Assembly: GCA_011317545.1 (NCBI GenBank)
Contig: WUJK01000004.1
Location: forward strand, 2,914,001-2,978,000
Reading direction: 5' to 3'
Length of the DNA: 64,000 bases
From: Coniella vitis
Taxonomy: Eukaryota; Ascomycota; Sordariomycetes; Diaporthales; Schizoparmaceae
This document shows positions 1 to 12,185 of this stretch, piece after piece. The position numbers and the translations under genes are program-made. The notes under the pieces are model-generated. The model did not search any database and was not told the DNA's origin. It saw only the letters and a program-made list of their open reading frames with translations. Position 1 is the first letter of the stretch. Every line of letters begins with the position of its first letter.

Positions 1-668
1 CTTCTCCGGCACGCTTTTGTTGGCCCAGGTGGCTTTTCCCAGCGTCCGTTGTTGAGATTCCACACACCTACCTGCATTTGAAGCCTCGAGAGCGAGCATA
101 TGGCCCAGTTGGATATGTCCAAAAAAAAATAGCCTGGATAATACAACAACACTCGACTACTACTGACACAATTCCCATAGCCTGGGGAAAGAAAGGAAAA
201 AAAAAAAAAAGAAAGAACGAAGAAAAAAAAGTACATTGGCGACACCAGCGTGCACAAAGCAAGAAAATAGACCAGAGGCTCTCGCTTGGATATTCAAGCG
301 CCATAACATTTTTGTACTGTAGATCCGGGGATGAATTGGATAGATGGTAAAAAAGACCTCTGACCTCCCAAGCCTGAGGACCGTTTCCTGCCATCGTACA
401 CAGAAACCCTATACCAACCGACCATGGTTCCATAAACGCCCCCAATCTTTATCCCTATCCCCTTCTCTCCCTTATAACCTTGTAAGTCCCAAAAACAAAC
501 AACTCATACATATAAATATATATATATATATATCTCTCTCTCTCTCCCTACTCACACACACACACACACATCCACATCCACATAACACTCCGCTCAAAAC
601 ACAAAAAAAGAAAAAAAAAAGAGAAAAAAAAAAAGAATCATAATCATAATCAACAACTACCACACCCC
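1..668. other. Low-complexity spacer downstream of the OPT transporter gene
   Basis: I see no supportable gene. The stretch holds A-rich runs (about 121-235 and 600-640), a TA/TC microsatellite (about 517-548) and a CA run (about 553-570). It probably carries the 3' UTR of the minus-strand transporter gene that ends at 669. Confidence 0.6.
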
Positions 669-1929
669 TCACACCCACGTGCTCGGCCCAAACGTCTGGC
701 CCGGCGGCACAACAGACCTCACCGCCGTCCCCGTGTAGTCGGCCGTCTGCAGAGCGCCCACGTTGCCGAACCAGTTGGGCGGGTCGAGCATCGAGAGATA
801 GAGGCTGAAAAAGACGACAACGGTCGCCACAATGAGGCCGCAGTCGAGCGCGGCCGAGGTGATGTAGTTGTACTGCATCCACCACGCGCTCCAGCGGCGC
901 TTGATGAAGAAGTTGAAGATTGTGCCGACGAGGCCCCAGCATCTGGAAATGTGAATTGTTAGAAAGGTCCAAGTGCTCATAAACCTGAAACTGGGCAGGC
1001 AGGGAGAAAGAAAGAAAAGAAAAGAAAAAAGGAAACAAAGTGAGTGAACAAGCGAAAGGCCAAAACTGTTGTAATTCCCCCTGCCTCCATTCGAAAAACA
1101 AACACACACACACACACACAAAACAAAAACTTACAAATAAATATACGTCGTAGCAGGAGGGAGATAGCCCGATCCGCCAAAGATAAGCGGCATGTGGATA
1201 TACCGCCACAGACTCCGCGGATGCTTGCGCGCAAAGAACCACGTCCCCAGCGGCGCCACGGCACCCACGAGCCAGAACCACCGCAAGCCATTGTACATGG
1301 CTCCCGTGCTAAACATCCTCCGTGCGCCAATGGCGCCCCAGATGACGCTGGCTGTGTAAAAGACCTTTTGGTTGGCGCAGGTGTATTGGTTGGCTTGGTC
1401 ATCGGAACTGGCGATGAATAGTGTGAGCAATGTGGAAAATGAGAAAACAAGATACAACAAAAAAAAACAACATACCAAACATCAGGAATATTCACCAACG
1501 CCCAATTCATCACAGTAATCTGCACAATCGCCGACCAAACACTCGCCACCAGCTGCGCCCAAAACATGCTCCGCGGGGGCACCTTCATGTAATGGCCCAG
1601 CTTCATGTCCTGCGCAAACCCGAGCGCCTGGAAGCAGCAGATGTAGCCGTAGTTCTTGAACATCATCATGGCGACGGGCCGGCCGGGCACGAGGTAGCCC
1701 ACAATGTATTCCGTGAGCAGGTTGAGGCCGAGCTGGATGTTGGTGATGGCTTGGATGATGCCAATGGGCACGGTGAAGACTACTGCGATGAGGATGCAGA
1801 CGATGAAGGCCCACCAGGGCAGATCGGTTGGCCTGTTTGTGAGTGTGAGTGTGATGTTTAGTTTGTGAACGATCAGCCAGCTGGGCTGGGCTGGGCCAGC
1901 CAGCTGAGGGCACATTGATAGCATAAGAG

Positions 1930-1977
<48 letters not shown>

Positions 1978-3794
1978 AAAGAAGAGAAAAGAAAAGAAAA
2001 AAGAATCCACCACCACAAACTCACCAAGCACAAACAACAACAAACGACAAGGCCAACATGACGGCAAACAAACACATATACCACCAATCATCCGCATCCC
2101 GGTACTTCTTCATCATGCGCATATGACTGTCATCCTCCTGGTTCCGCGCCAGCTGAAACTGCGCCTTGACCTGCCGACTATGGTACAGCAGCACGTGCAC
2201 AATCATGGCCGAGATACTCGCAAACGCCAGCCCGTAGGCAATCACATACTGCGTCGGCATGTACAGCGGCGAGTAGGCATAGTACTTGTCCTCGTCAAAC
2301 ACGGATTTGGCGTCCAGGATCGCAGAGACATTGTACACGTTGCCCGTGTTGTCGTACGACTCGGAGCTCTGCACGGGCATGTACCCCGCGTACCAGAACC
2401 CGCTGTAGTACATGGCCATGGAGATGACGATGAAGAAGACCACCAGGCCGCTGATGGTGTTGGCGATGGCGTAGAAGGGCGTGATGAGCGGGGAGCCCAG
2501 GTAGCCCGAGACAATGGTCCAGTCGAGCGAGAGCGGCAAGAGGCCGTACCCGCTCACGCCGCCAAAGAGCTGGTTGACGAGGACGTTGTTGGGCGCGATC
2601 CACGTGGCGAAGCAAAAGAAGCTGAGGCCTTGGAAGATCCATCCGGGAAACCAGTACCAGACGAAGGAGCACGAGGCGAGAATCATGAACCACTTGTAGC
2701 GGCCGATGCGCCACGAGCTGGCTGACTCTTCGAGCTCCACGGCCTGTCTCCTGGCGTCACCGGCGGTGGCGGGGGCGGTGGCTGAAGACGAGGAGGAGGA
2801 GGACGACGAGGACGACGACGACGGTGATGATGAGGATCCTTTAGTGGTCGCATACGAGCTGGAATGGTCGTCGTGCAAGGCGTAAAAGAGCGCGCAGCTC
2901 ACAAGATTACTGGGCCAGATCATGGCGGCGGGCCAGACGAGGAACCGGCGCGTGAGCCCGGCCAGGCCATAGCCCAGACACAGCGTCGTGATGCCAAAGA
3001 GGATCTGCCACCCCCAGCCAAAGAACTGCTTGTACCAGACCTGCTGCACGATAATGACATCGGTTGCGTACAGCGCGCCTCCGCCATACGCTGCGTTGGA
3101 CATGACGGTGATGATGACGTGCTCCTTGAAGTTGAACTTGCCCGGGCGCAGGTTGAAGCGCAGCCAGCCGCCCAACAACTCAAAGGTGTGGTCGGGGAAG
3201 ACGCGGTCCCAGAGCAGGCCGACCGGGTACGCGATCAGCTGGACCATGTAGGTTGTCACAAGGATGCTTGGGTTGCGCAGCGAAAACACCATGTTGATAC
3301 CGGAGCCGACAGTGCAGAGCAAGAGACCAATAACCCATGCGCGGATGGTGTTGGCGGGCAGGTCGACGTCGTAGTTGCGCACCGTGGAGCGGACCTAGAA
3401 CGTATACGGGTGCGTGTGTTAAAAATCTTGCAAGTCATCCGTCATTCATTCTTTCTTTCTTCCTTCCTGGCCTCGTTTCCACTTCATGCACATTGCCAAG
3501 AGCAAAACACTGGCGCACACGTACCTCTGGGTAGGGCGAGTTGTCCTCCACAATGAGATGCTCAATCTCAACGCCCTTCTCCGCATTCTCCTGCTTGATG
3601 GCAGCGTCGATTTGCTCCAGCTCGTCCAGCGGCATGTTGGGATCCAGGTGATGCATCTTTTCAAACTGTCTCAACGACGCCACGCCCAGCGACCGCAGGA
3701 TTTCACGCTCCGAGGACGTCTCTGCGATCGCGACGTCAAAGGCCACAATCTCGGCCCCATGGCGCCGCCTGAAGATCCTATGAAGGACGTTCAT
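669..3794 (-). CDS. OPT-family oligopeptide transporter, 847 aa, five exons
   Basis: Proton-coupled oligopeptide transporter of the OPT family, expected in the plasma membrane and importing small peptides or related metal/thiol ligands. Exons, read from the minus strand: 3525-3794, 2025-3394, 1476-1832, 1135-1407, 669-942. All junctions are GT-AG and the frame is preserved to a TGA at 669, giving 847 aa, normal for the family. The soluble N-terminus ends in the family hallmark SPYPEVR, split by intron 1. Many hydrophobic segments follow, including the conserved block around YWFPGWIFQGLSFF and the late LPWW...IPIG-like and IWGAIGARRMF-like segments. One loop (about residues 250-290) carries a poly-Ser stretch encoded by TCG/TCC/AGC codons, unusual for an otherwise conserved protein. 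Intron 2 contains a long (GA)n tract. The family call is secure; the substrate is not known. Confidence 0.95.
1937..1974. repeat. (GA)n microsatellite inside intron 2 of the OPT gene
   Basis: Nineteen uninterrupted GA dinucleotides lie between exons 2 and 3 of the transporter. On the transcribed strand this is a (TC)n pyrimidine tract within the intron, well upstream of the acceptor at 1833-1834. Confidence 0.95.
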
Positions 3795-3859
3795 GGTGAC
3801 TTATCCGGGCCGGCCCTTGTGCCCCGAGGGCAGGACAGGCGAGTGAGGGTGGTGGTGGC

Positions 3860-3916
<57 letters not shown>

Positions 3917-5244
3917 GCCTCTCCGTTGCTGTGTCATGCAGCAGAGACTCAAGACAATCGAACCTCTCTACCTGTCGATTTCTCCCTCGTAGTGTGCTGG
4001 GTGGCGGAGGCTCAAGACCCACCCCGCGTGATTTTCTCCCAAGAGGGCAACTCGAAAAGGAACGTAGTATAAAGAAGAGCAAAAGCACGCGAGAAAAAAC
4101 AGCCACAAGAGTCGGGCTCAATTGTTCGAAAAAGGGCTCGCTCCCAATCTTCCACCACTGCCCTCCTGCAAGAATGTCGTGTTGAGCAAAGGGCAAACGA
4201 GTCAAGGACGGATTATTACCACCCTGCGGCGGATCAAGGATACACCTCCCCGTCTGCAATGGCTCATCGGCATTCGACACGTGAAAAAGGCCGGCCGTGC
4301 GAGATCAGGCAGATGGGTGGAAGCAGTAACTACGCTTCACTTTGCTTACTCCAGATGAAGATCCGGCCATGCCAGCAGCAGCATGCGCCTGTCAAGTCAG
4401 CCAAAGAGCATATGCTTCTAGATTCCAGGTCAAAAGTCAGACACACCCATGATTAGCCACGCGACACACGGGCAAAGAAACCCCCCCCCCCCCCAAAAAA
4501 AACGACGGTTTCGCATGGCTGGTCCACCCTCAAAACCACCATCTCGGTGCTCGCAGTCGTCCATGGACCGTTCAGCGGAGCGAAGAGGTCGACGACCTGC
4601 CTAAAACGGTACTATCGCCCAAGGGGGGCGTTGCCCGGTGGTGGTGACCCGTGATTGGGGAGCAGCGGCTGCAAACCCGGTTACTGGAACCCCATATAGC
4701 CAAAGGCCTGCATATTCTGGCATTGCGATGGGCCCCGAGACGACACGATAAGAAGCGGGCTGCATCTTCAGACAAGGGTTCCTCGTAGCGTACCACACTG
4801 TCTCTGGCCTGGCTATACTGTTCATGTGCATGTGCCGCAAGCGAGCTGATAAAGGGCGACACTTTGATAATGTCGTGCTTCTGAATGCAAATGTGAAAAT
4901 ACTGTGTATGCATCGAGTCATTTGCAAAACAATGTCCGGCTTGCAAGAACTGTCTGGTTGCTGTGGTCGATCGTGTCTCACTGGAAACTATGCGCAAATC
5001 CGGTGACTGATACGGTGAAGGGCATCATGATGCTCCCGAAAAAGGAATAATGGAACAAATACATAGTATAGCGATAACAATTCTCTTCATTCAAATACTT
5101 GGACATTGGTCGCTCACTGTTCAAGTAAGCATAGCAATCAAAAGGCAGCCTTGGAAGTAAGGGACTTTGGAAAACGCGCGTCGACGGATCACCCAGCAGA
5201 GATCAGACTCACAAAGACGAATGAATCTACCGCCCTCTGGCCAA
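3795..5244. other. Spacer between the OPT start and the RBM5-like 3' end
   Basis: This holds the OPT promoter and 5' leader and the 3' flank of the RBM5-like gene. It contains the trinucleotide repeat at 3860-3914, a C-run followed by an A-run near 4482-4500, and one TACATAGTA 9-mer at 5060-5068. I see no coding sequence with splice-consistent support. The frame that reads poly-His across the repeat is an artefact of the triplet tract. Confidence 0.6.
3860..3914. repeat. (GAT)n trinucleotide repeat in the OPT 5' leader/promoter
   Basis: About 18 perfect GAT units lie 66-120 bases upstream of the transporter ATG, so they fall in the 5' UTR or proximal promoter. The tract is perfect, as expected of a hypervariable locus. 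Confidence 0.95.
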
Positions 5245-8206
5245 TCAGCCCATCTTCTCATACCTCTCCCGCGCCTTGTTCCGCGTAACCTCCACAAAGT
5301 CGGTATACTTGTCCTTGGTCTTTCTCGCTGCCTCTGTGATTGCATCCCCGAGCTTGCCGCCCTCGGCCCCGAGCCCAACACCCGCAGCATAGACGTCCGT
5401 AGCAATGGCATCCGTCCGTCCAGACCGGTCTGCGCCCAGTCCTTCACCCGCAGTCCAGCCCATCTTGCCCAGCAGTGCTGCACCCTTGGATGGCACAGCC
5501 GCCTTGTCCGTGGCAGATGCCGTTGCCTGCTGCTGTTCCTTGTTGTCACTTGCAGACGGGGCGTCCAAAGGTGCAGCCTTGCGCCGCGGCGCGTTGGGCT
5601 GGTTGTATGCTCGCCGCCGCTCCAGCGCTCTGTCTCGGTATTGTGCGCCGCGTCGATTGGGCACCATCTTGCGGGGCGCTTTGCCCACACGCGCTAGCTG
5701 CGAAATGGCACGCTCAATATTGCTCTGGTCCGCCAGGTTTCGGCGGTGCATTTCGCTTTCGCGTTCGTGCAGCGACAGGATTCCCGGCTTGGTGAACTTG
5801 CGCTGGCACACCAGGCAATGCAGGCTGTCCCTGTCTGCGTACGAGGTATACATTCTATCTGTAGGCCGTCTCAGGTCGCGAGGGATGCGCAAAGCCACAA
5901 TCTGGGGCGTTTTACCCGCTGCCTTGAGCCGTGCTCCAGCAGCAGCCCGCTTCTCATTGTTCACTCTGTTCACCTGGTGAGACTTGTCTAGCACTTCATG
6001 ATCGCGCAAAGCCACCAGCGAGGCAAACTTGCGCATACAGAGCATGCAGGACAGGTTGTCCAGGTCGCTAAAGGACGTGTAGGTGTCCTTGATGGCCGCT
6101 CGTTTTGTTGTTGGCAAGGGCCGTTCGCTTGGGCCTGGACTCGACTCGGCACTCTCGTCAACTTCCCTTCGCGCCTGGCCTGCGAGCTCGGCGCGCTTCT
6201 TGGCCCACATTTGCATCTGCGGGCCCATGGCGACGGCAGGCTTCGCTGCAGACTGGCCAAGCTTGAACTTCTTGAGTTTCTTGCCAGCAGCATCTTGGGC
6301 GGTCGTGAGCTCGTCAGCGACTGCAGCACTGGGTTTCTCGGCGCTGTCAGCGGCATCGGAACCGGGCCTCTTGGCTGTATCGACATCATCTGTGATTCTC
6401 AGGATGCTGGGATACACGCGGTTGTCCCAATATTTGAGAAAGATGTCGCGGTTGTAGATGGGGTTGAAGATATGGCGACTGTTTTCTTCAGTGACACGAC
6501 CCGTATGGGGAATGAAGACGCCCGCATGGATGAAAGCGACCGTCACCGGCTTGGACGAGATGGTGATGTTTGGTGAAGCGCGAAACTTGCTAACGGCACC
6601 CTGGGCGTCTTCGAGCGTGGCAAACTCTGCAAAGCCATATCTCATGGCTTCGTCGGTCTTTTTGTCGCGTATGAGAAACACACGTCGCAGCGAGTCCGGC
6701 TTTGCTCCCAAGCTGGCAGTGTTGGCCGTAGGCGCAGTCGATTTGAGCTTGTTGCCGCTGTCCTTTTTCGGCTCTGGCTTGGCCTCCACGTAGAGCTTTT
6801 TGACACCTTCTGCAAACAGCTCCTCATTGATGGTGGGATCCAGACCGCGTATGACGAGATACTGCGAGGGGAATTGTTGGGGACACTCGTCAGTTTCACC
6901 AGTCAGAGGCGGGCCGTACGCCATGATGTCGTCAGTTCGCGCACGATGGTAGCCGTCTAAAATAAAAAGAAATAAAAAACAAGCGTTAGCCACCCTTCCG
7001 TTCTGGATGTCAAGCTTTTGAAGACAATATCGGGCTGCTCTTGAGATGTAGGATCCCAACCAGAAACCTCTGAAACACATGAGTAGACCAATATGTCACA
7101 TATTCCATTGCAAAATTCGCGGATGTGCAGCCAAAATCAAAACAAGAATAATATGTGGTCGCAAAGGGGCAGGTTAAAAGCAGTATTACCTGGTCTCGCC
7201 GCGCGGCATCTGTGACATCTGCTCCTCGTACCATAGTTTACGTATGTGCACTATTGCATCCAGAGTTAGACAATCTTTCCCACAAAAAAAAAAAAAACGT
7301 GACCCAGGCCTGTTTCATTGACGTTGTCTAGATTGTGCTCACCTCGAGACACTTCCAGTCCTGGTCATCTCTACCTTGATCATCACGCGCCCGCTCGTCC
7401 CTGCCAGCGTCTTCTTCCCTCCCGCGGCTGTAGTTGATGCCCACGCTGACAGGTTCCGAGTCGACACCTCGCGAGTGTGCCAATTGGAACTCGAGACTGG
7501 GGAAGTGATATTCTAGAAAATGCGCAGCGTCGTTGACGTGGAAGAACTCGACGAAGCCGATGCGGCGGCCGCGCTTGTTGTTGCGCAGCCTGATAGCCTT
7601 GATTTTATCGGCATGGAATACTTTGGCATCGGGTGACGCGGTCGCGAAGCCATCGAGAATGTCGTCTTCGGTGGCATCGGCAGGCAGGCCGTCGACAATG
7701 ATGGTGGAGGATGGGCGACTGTGGGCATGGCGCCGTGGCGAGCGGGAACGGGAGCGAGGGCGGCGGTCGCGTGGGTGGTGGAGGTCGGCCTGATCGTCGT
7801 CGTAGGGTAGGGAGCTATCGTATTGTGGCCTTCTTGGGTGTTGGTGGCTGTGGTGATGGTAATCTTGGCGGTCGTCGTCTTTTATGTGGGAGAAGAAGCA
7901 GACACGGCGTCAAGGTTAGCCCCAGGTCGCACAGCAAGACAGCAAAGGACAGCGGCGGGCGCCCAGAGGCGAGCCGGCTGTAGGCGATGCGGCTTTACCC
8001 TTCCGCGAGCGATGGTAGTAGTCATGATCGCCCTCATCTCGGTCGCGGTCTCGTTCTCGTTCTCGTTCGCGATCGTGGCGGCCGCGCGGTGGTGGTGAGG
8101 CACCTGGTGAGCCGCGCCGGTAGTTGCCCTCGTCATAGTCGAAGTCGTAGTCGTGCTCGCGAGACCGTGATCGGTAGCGGTAGCGGGGTCTATCTTGGTC
8201 GTACAT
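5245..8206 (-). CDS. RBM5/RBM10-like RNA-binding splicing factor, 838 aa
   Basis: Nuclear RNA-binding protein of the RBM5/RBM10 type, expected to act in alternative splicing or spliceosome assembly. Exons on the minus strand: 7999-8206, 7343-7878, 7190-7250, 5245-6956; the frame is continuous and gives 838 aa. Order of parts: Arg/Ser/Asp-rich N-terminus; RRM1 (about 128-205); a RanBP2-type zinc finger (about 243-268, DWKCLE then CTYVNYGTRSRCHRC) assembled across the 61-base third exon; RRM2 (about 299-400); two C2H2-like fingers (about 572-595 and 649-672); a C-terminal G-patch (about 759-806, LLGKMGWTAGEGLG). Human RBM5 has RRM-ZnF-RRM-OCRE-C2H2-G-patch. I recognise no OCRE here, and there are two C2H2 fingers rather than one. 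The tiny zinc-finger exon is easily missed by gene callers. It shares a 656-base divergent promoter region with the molybdopterin synthase gene. Confidence 0.93.
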
Positions 8207-8862
8207 TTTTGGTGGTGTCTGCGGGAGAAAGGAACATGGAAATGAGAATGCCGAGAGGCTGAAGCAGACCTTTTCGTGAGGTCGTCTGTTGCCGTGATGG
8301 GTGTTGGAACAAGGAGGAAGGCGAATGGGTGCTCTGCCGCCAAAAAGTTCCAGAAGCGAGGGTGACGGCCACTATAGTTACAGGGCTGTAATTGACTAAT
8401 AGCAGGCGCGACCAGCGCTATAGAGCACCAGCTGCAACTGGCAACTGCAGCTGCAGCAAATGTATCCCACGCCTGCCGAGTTCGGCCCGATCCAGGGCTC
8501 TCCACAGCGTCCGCAATCGTCATCTCAACTTTGCGATATCAACCAATGAACTCATTTGAACATCTACACACAAGCATTCAATATCTCAAGAGTGCTTTTT
8601 GAATCTGCATTCCTACTAATCAAACAGAGATTTATTCCTAGATCTGTATCACTGCCGCTCAATTCTGTTATGTTACCCATTCTGTTGAACTAGATCCTTC
8701 TCATCTCTTCGCAAAGTGAAGCAAAAGTGAGTCTCATCAATGCCCACGACTCCTGCAATGACTTACTCATAAGACTCTTGAGCAGATCTCATCATATTCA
8801 TTACTTGAACGGTTCATTGGAATAATTCATATGTCACAAGTCACAACGACACATCACACACC
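8207..8862. promoter_or_regulatory. Divergent intergenic region: RBM5-like (-) and molybdopterin synthase (+)
   Basis: Both flanking genes start at the edges of this 656-base stretch and point away from each other, so it must hold both promoters and leaders. I cannot assign individual sites. The right half is markedly more AT-rich than the left. Confidence 0.7.
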
Positions 8863-9644
8863 ATGGAGAATACAGCCAGCAGTATGGAACGGCACGGGCC
8901 GGGCTTCTACGTTGCCCTTACCCACGGCCACCTGGACGCCCAAGCCATCATGGACCGTGTGAGGAGTCCAGAAGCAGGGGCTATTGTCTTATTTGCAGGT
9001 ACTTGTACATTTGTTTCTTGTTACTTGGTCTCGCACAGCCTCTTCACGTTACTGACTCATCATCACCAGGCACAACTCGCAACAACTTTGACGCCCGCCC
9101 CGTCAAAGACCTCACCTACACAGCTTACGCCCCTCTGGCCCTGCAAACTCTTTCAAGTATCGCCACAGAATTACTCTCCACCGCCTTCCTCCCGACAACC
9201 ACAACTTCCACCGCCACCCCTTCTCCCTCAGCCACAGCAAACACCACCAATACCCTCAAGTCCGTTGCCATAATCCACCGTCTTGGCCCCGTGCCCATCG
9301 GCCAAGAAAGCATCCTCATCGCCGTCTCCGCCCCGCACCGCAAGGAAGCCTGGCTCGCAGGCGAGGAATGTCTGGAGCAAGTCAAGGCGCGCGCCGAGAT
9401 TTGGAAACTCGAGAGATTTGACGGGCAGGATGGGGAGGAAGTGTGGCGGGCGAACCGGGATGGAGCGGTTGGTGTGAGGGTGGATGGGGGAAGCGAGAGA
9501 AAGACAGAAGGAGAGGCGCAAGATGATGAAGGACAGCAGAACGAAGAGGAGGCACCTGGGACGATGGGTCCGGTTCTACGGCCGAGGATAATAGGTGAAA
9601 AGGGCCATGGTCCGGTGGTGAACCCCAAACTTGGCCAGACATGA
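8863..9644 (+). CDS. cnxH: Molybdopterin synthase catalytic (large) subunit, MoaE/MOCS2B family
   Basis: Transfers sulfur from the small subunit's thiocarboxylate to precursor Z, making molybdopterin for nitrate reductase and other molybdoenzymes in the cytosol. Exons 8863-8998 and 9070-9644, with an intron opening GTACTTG and closing CACCAG, give 236 aa. Intron removal joins IVLFAG to TTRNNF, the start of the MoaE core. Downstream are the family elements HRLGPVPIGQESILIAV, the HRKEAWLAGEECLEQVK helix and the catalytic lysine region VKARAEIWKLERF. The two lysines there match those of bacterial MoaE. A Glu/Gly-rich C-terminal tail of about 60 residues extends past the core, and a Thr/Ala/Ser-rich insert sits before HRLG. 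The start codon is the first ATG in frame. Confidence 0.95.
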
Positions 9645-9924
9645 AATTCCAGAGCTAGGAAGGACTATATGGCATAACAGACAAAATCCCAAGAACAGAA
9701 CTCTCGTTTGTCGATATATGCTCTGGCCTGCTGATCTATTTACCTTCTCTCTATATGCTCCCATGAAAACACCGAGAACAGCTAGATAGGAATTATAAAA
9801 CCATAAGGTTATTTTGTTTTTATACAAAGAGTCTTGAGAAATCCAGCACAACTAAATGAAATAAATGGCTGATATCTCCAGACAAACTTCTATTGTTAAC
9901 ACCGATATTCCAACCCCTTTCTTC

Positions 9925-12185
9925 TCACATCCAAAACAACAGGCTTCCTGACAAGGCGCACAAGACTGTCACGCTGACGACGCCCAGGAGACCTTGCAAA
10001 GCAGGAGGGTGGAGGTCTGTGGCGGCTGACTTTTTGGTCGAGGTTGCTGTACACATAGTGTCAGTCGGTGATCTCTCTCGTTCACAGTACTGGGATGGGA
10101 AGCAGGAATTGGGTACAGGAAAAGAACGAAAAAGGGCAAGGAAAGGAAATCAAGGTAAGGCAGGGTAGGAGGATAGGAGACAGAAAGAGAGAGTCGAGGG
10201 ATCGGTACGAGGAGGAGCAAGAGAGGAAGAATGAGGTAGCAGTTTAGAGTGTGACTTGACACAATAAGGACCACCAAATTTAGCTTCAAATGCCAAAACA
10301 GCTGCAACGCGACGAGACACTTGTCTATACTGTTTCGTCCGTTTGTGTAGTCGCCCCCCTTGGTCCTGTTGCGTAGTGTGTCTTGCCGTGTTGTGGTGGA
10401 GTGTGGTGGCTTGCTTTCTGATCGAAACAGACGCACGAAAAGTGATGGAGAATGAGATAACAATGAACAAAAGAAGTAGAGAATAACCACTGGTCAACAC
10501 TTTGACCCATGATCATCAACACAAACTTTTTCCCACAATGATATCGTTTTCCAAAACATCACAAGACAGCAAACAACAGCAACAACAACAAGAGACAACC
10601 AACAACAGAAGAAGAGAAGCGCTGAGACGTACAGCTTGCTCCACTCGTCCCCGTCCCCGTTCCGGTCCCGGTAGACGATATTGAAGAAGAAGAAGAAGCA
10701 GTCGACGTACCACTACTGCTGCTTCCACTCGTCGACGACGACGCTGTCTGGCTCGCGACACCGCTGAACGCCGGCAAAGCCGATTCGCTCGCACTCAACG
10801 TCTGCACGTTGGTGTTTGTGCTGTTGAGATTGGCCTGCGCAATGCCAATCTGCAGGTTGGTCAAGTCGTAGACAACGTACGCGCTGCGCAGAAACGTGTC
10901 ACCCAGGATGGCATAGTCGGAGGATGTCGCACTGGCTGTGCTACCGTCGCCGCCATCACCACTCTCGTCCGACTCATCGCCCATGTTCTGGATCCCAAAC
11001 AGGCACGGGTTCGTAAAGGGGATTGAGCTCGGCAAGTCGTCGCTGTCATCGCCACTCGACAAGACATCCAGCACAAGCTCATTGCGCGGGACGACAATCG
11101 AGGCCGTGCTGTTGATGCGGAACGTAAAGTCGAGGTCCAAGCTGCAGTCGACAATCGCCAGCGTCGAGTCGGACAAGGGTTCCGAGTACTGGTACGCGCC
11201 AACGGCCTTGAAAAGCGGCGTGGCGATCGAGTCGGGCAGGTACATGAGCGTGGTTCCCGAGTCCAGGATCGAATCCAGCGAGCCGCCTTCGGTTCTCAGG
11301 CTCTGCGTATACGAGGTGCCGTTGGCAAAGGTAAACGACAGGCCCGTCAGGCCGACGGTAAAACTGCTGTACTCTCCCGAGACCGAGTCCTTCAAGATGG
11401 GCACGGTGGTGAGGTCTCCAATGAACTTTTCCGTGTCCACGCCGCCAAAGATGATGCTACCCGTGGACGAGTCGTAGTCGTTAAGGTAGAGCGAGTAGGC
11501 CATGGTCGGGATGATGCTCTGGTTGGCCATGCTGGCGACAAGGTTCGAGTACTGCTTCTCAGCGGCCTCGTTCAGCTCGAAGCCGATGCCCAGGATGCCG
11601 GTGCCTACAGCAGTCTCGTTGGCGAGGCCCATTTGCAGGTTCTTGACGGTTTGGCCGCCAATGGAAAAGTCGTCGGTGATGTAGCTGCCCTCGGCGGTCG
11701 AGCCGTCGGCGTATTCTATCTCGAACCCGCCTGGGATGAGGTCCTTGTATGTTGAGCTTTTGGATGAGTCGTCTTAATTTGTGGGTTTGTCAGTCTTGTA
11801 CAATTTTCTTATTCTGGCAGACGGATACAGAAAACGAAGGCAAAGGAGAACACCCACAAGTTGCGCCGCATGTCTCATCATAAAGCACCTGCAGCCTCTT
11901 CTCCGTACACAAGTCGGCGTCCGCCGAGATCACAAACGCGTCGCTGCTGCCCGTGTCGAGCACCATAGTCATGGCCTGGCCGGGCGTGCCCACGGATACA
12001 GAGGCATAGTAGCCGCCCTCGGTGATGTTGTTGACGAGTGTTTCGGTCACGGTGGCGCGCTTGCTGAGGCGTGCATGTCTCTTGCGTGCTGCTCCCGCCG
12101 CATTGCGGGCAACGGGGAGAGAGATTGCCTCGGCTGAGGCTGTTGTGGCCAGGGCCAGCCAGGTGGCGGTGTCACTGAGCTTCAT
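9925..12185 (-). CDS. Yapsin-like GPI-anchored aspartic protease, 529 aa
   Basis: Secreted, probably cell-wall-attached pepsin-family protease. Exons on the minus strand: 11858-12185, 10633-11772, 9925-10046 (529 aa). A signal peptide (about 1-20) and propeptide with a Kex2-type KR at 42-43 precede the two catalytic Asp motifs, DTGS (77-80) and DSGT (280-283). Intron 1 joins ...CGAT to YDDSSKSSTYK, matching the pepsin-fold loop. A Ser/Thr/Gly-rich stalk follows, then a hydrophobic C-terminus suited to GPI attachment. The last intron (10047-10632) is 586 bases, long for this genome but with a GTACGT donor. If it is retained, translation stops at 10559 after another Leu-rich hydrophobic tail (513 aa). 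Which tail is used is uncertain; the protease identity is not. Confidence 0.88.

Noticed and set aside
3801..4280. Minus-strand frame with a long poly-His run
   Set aside because: The run is the GAT repeat read as CAT codons. The frame lies in the OPT promoter/leader and has no domain.
4572..4997. Two overlapping minus-strand frames before the RBM5-like 3' end
   Set aside because: The frames compete with each other, show no domain and lack splice-supported continuation.
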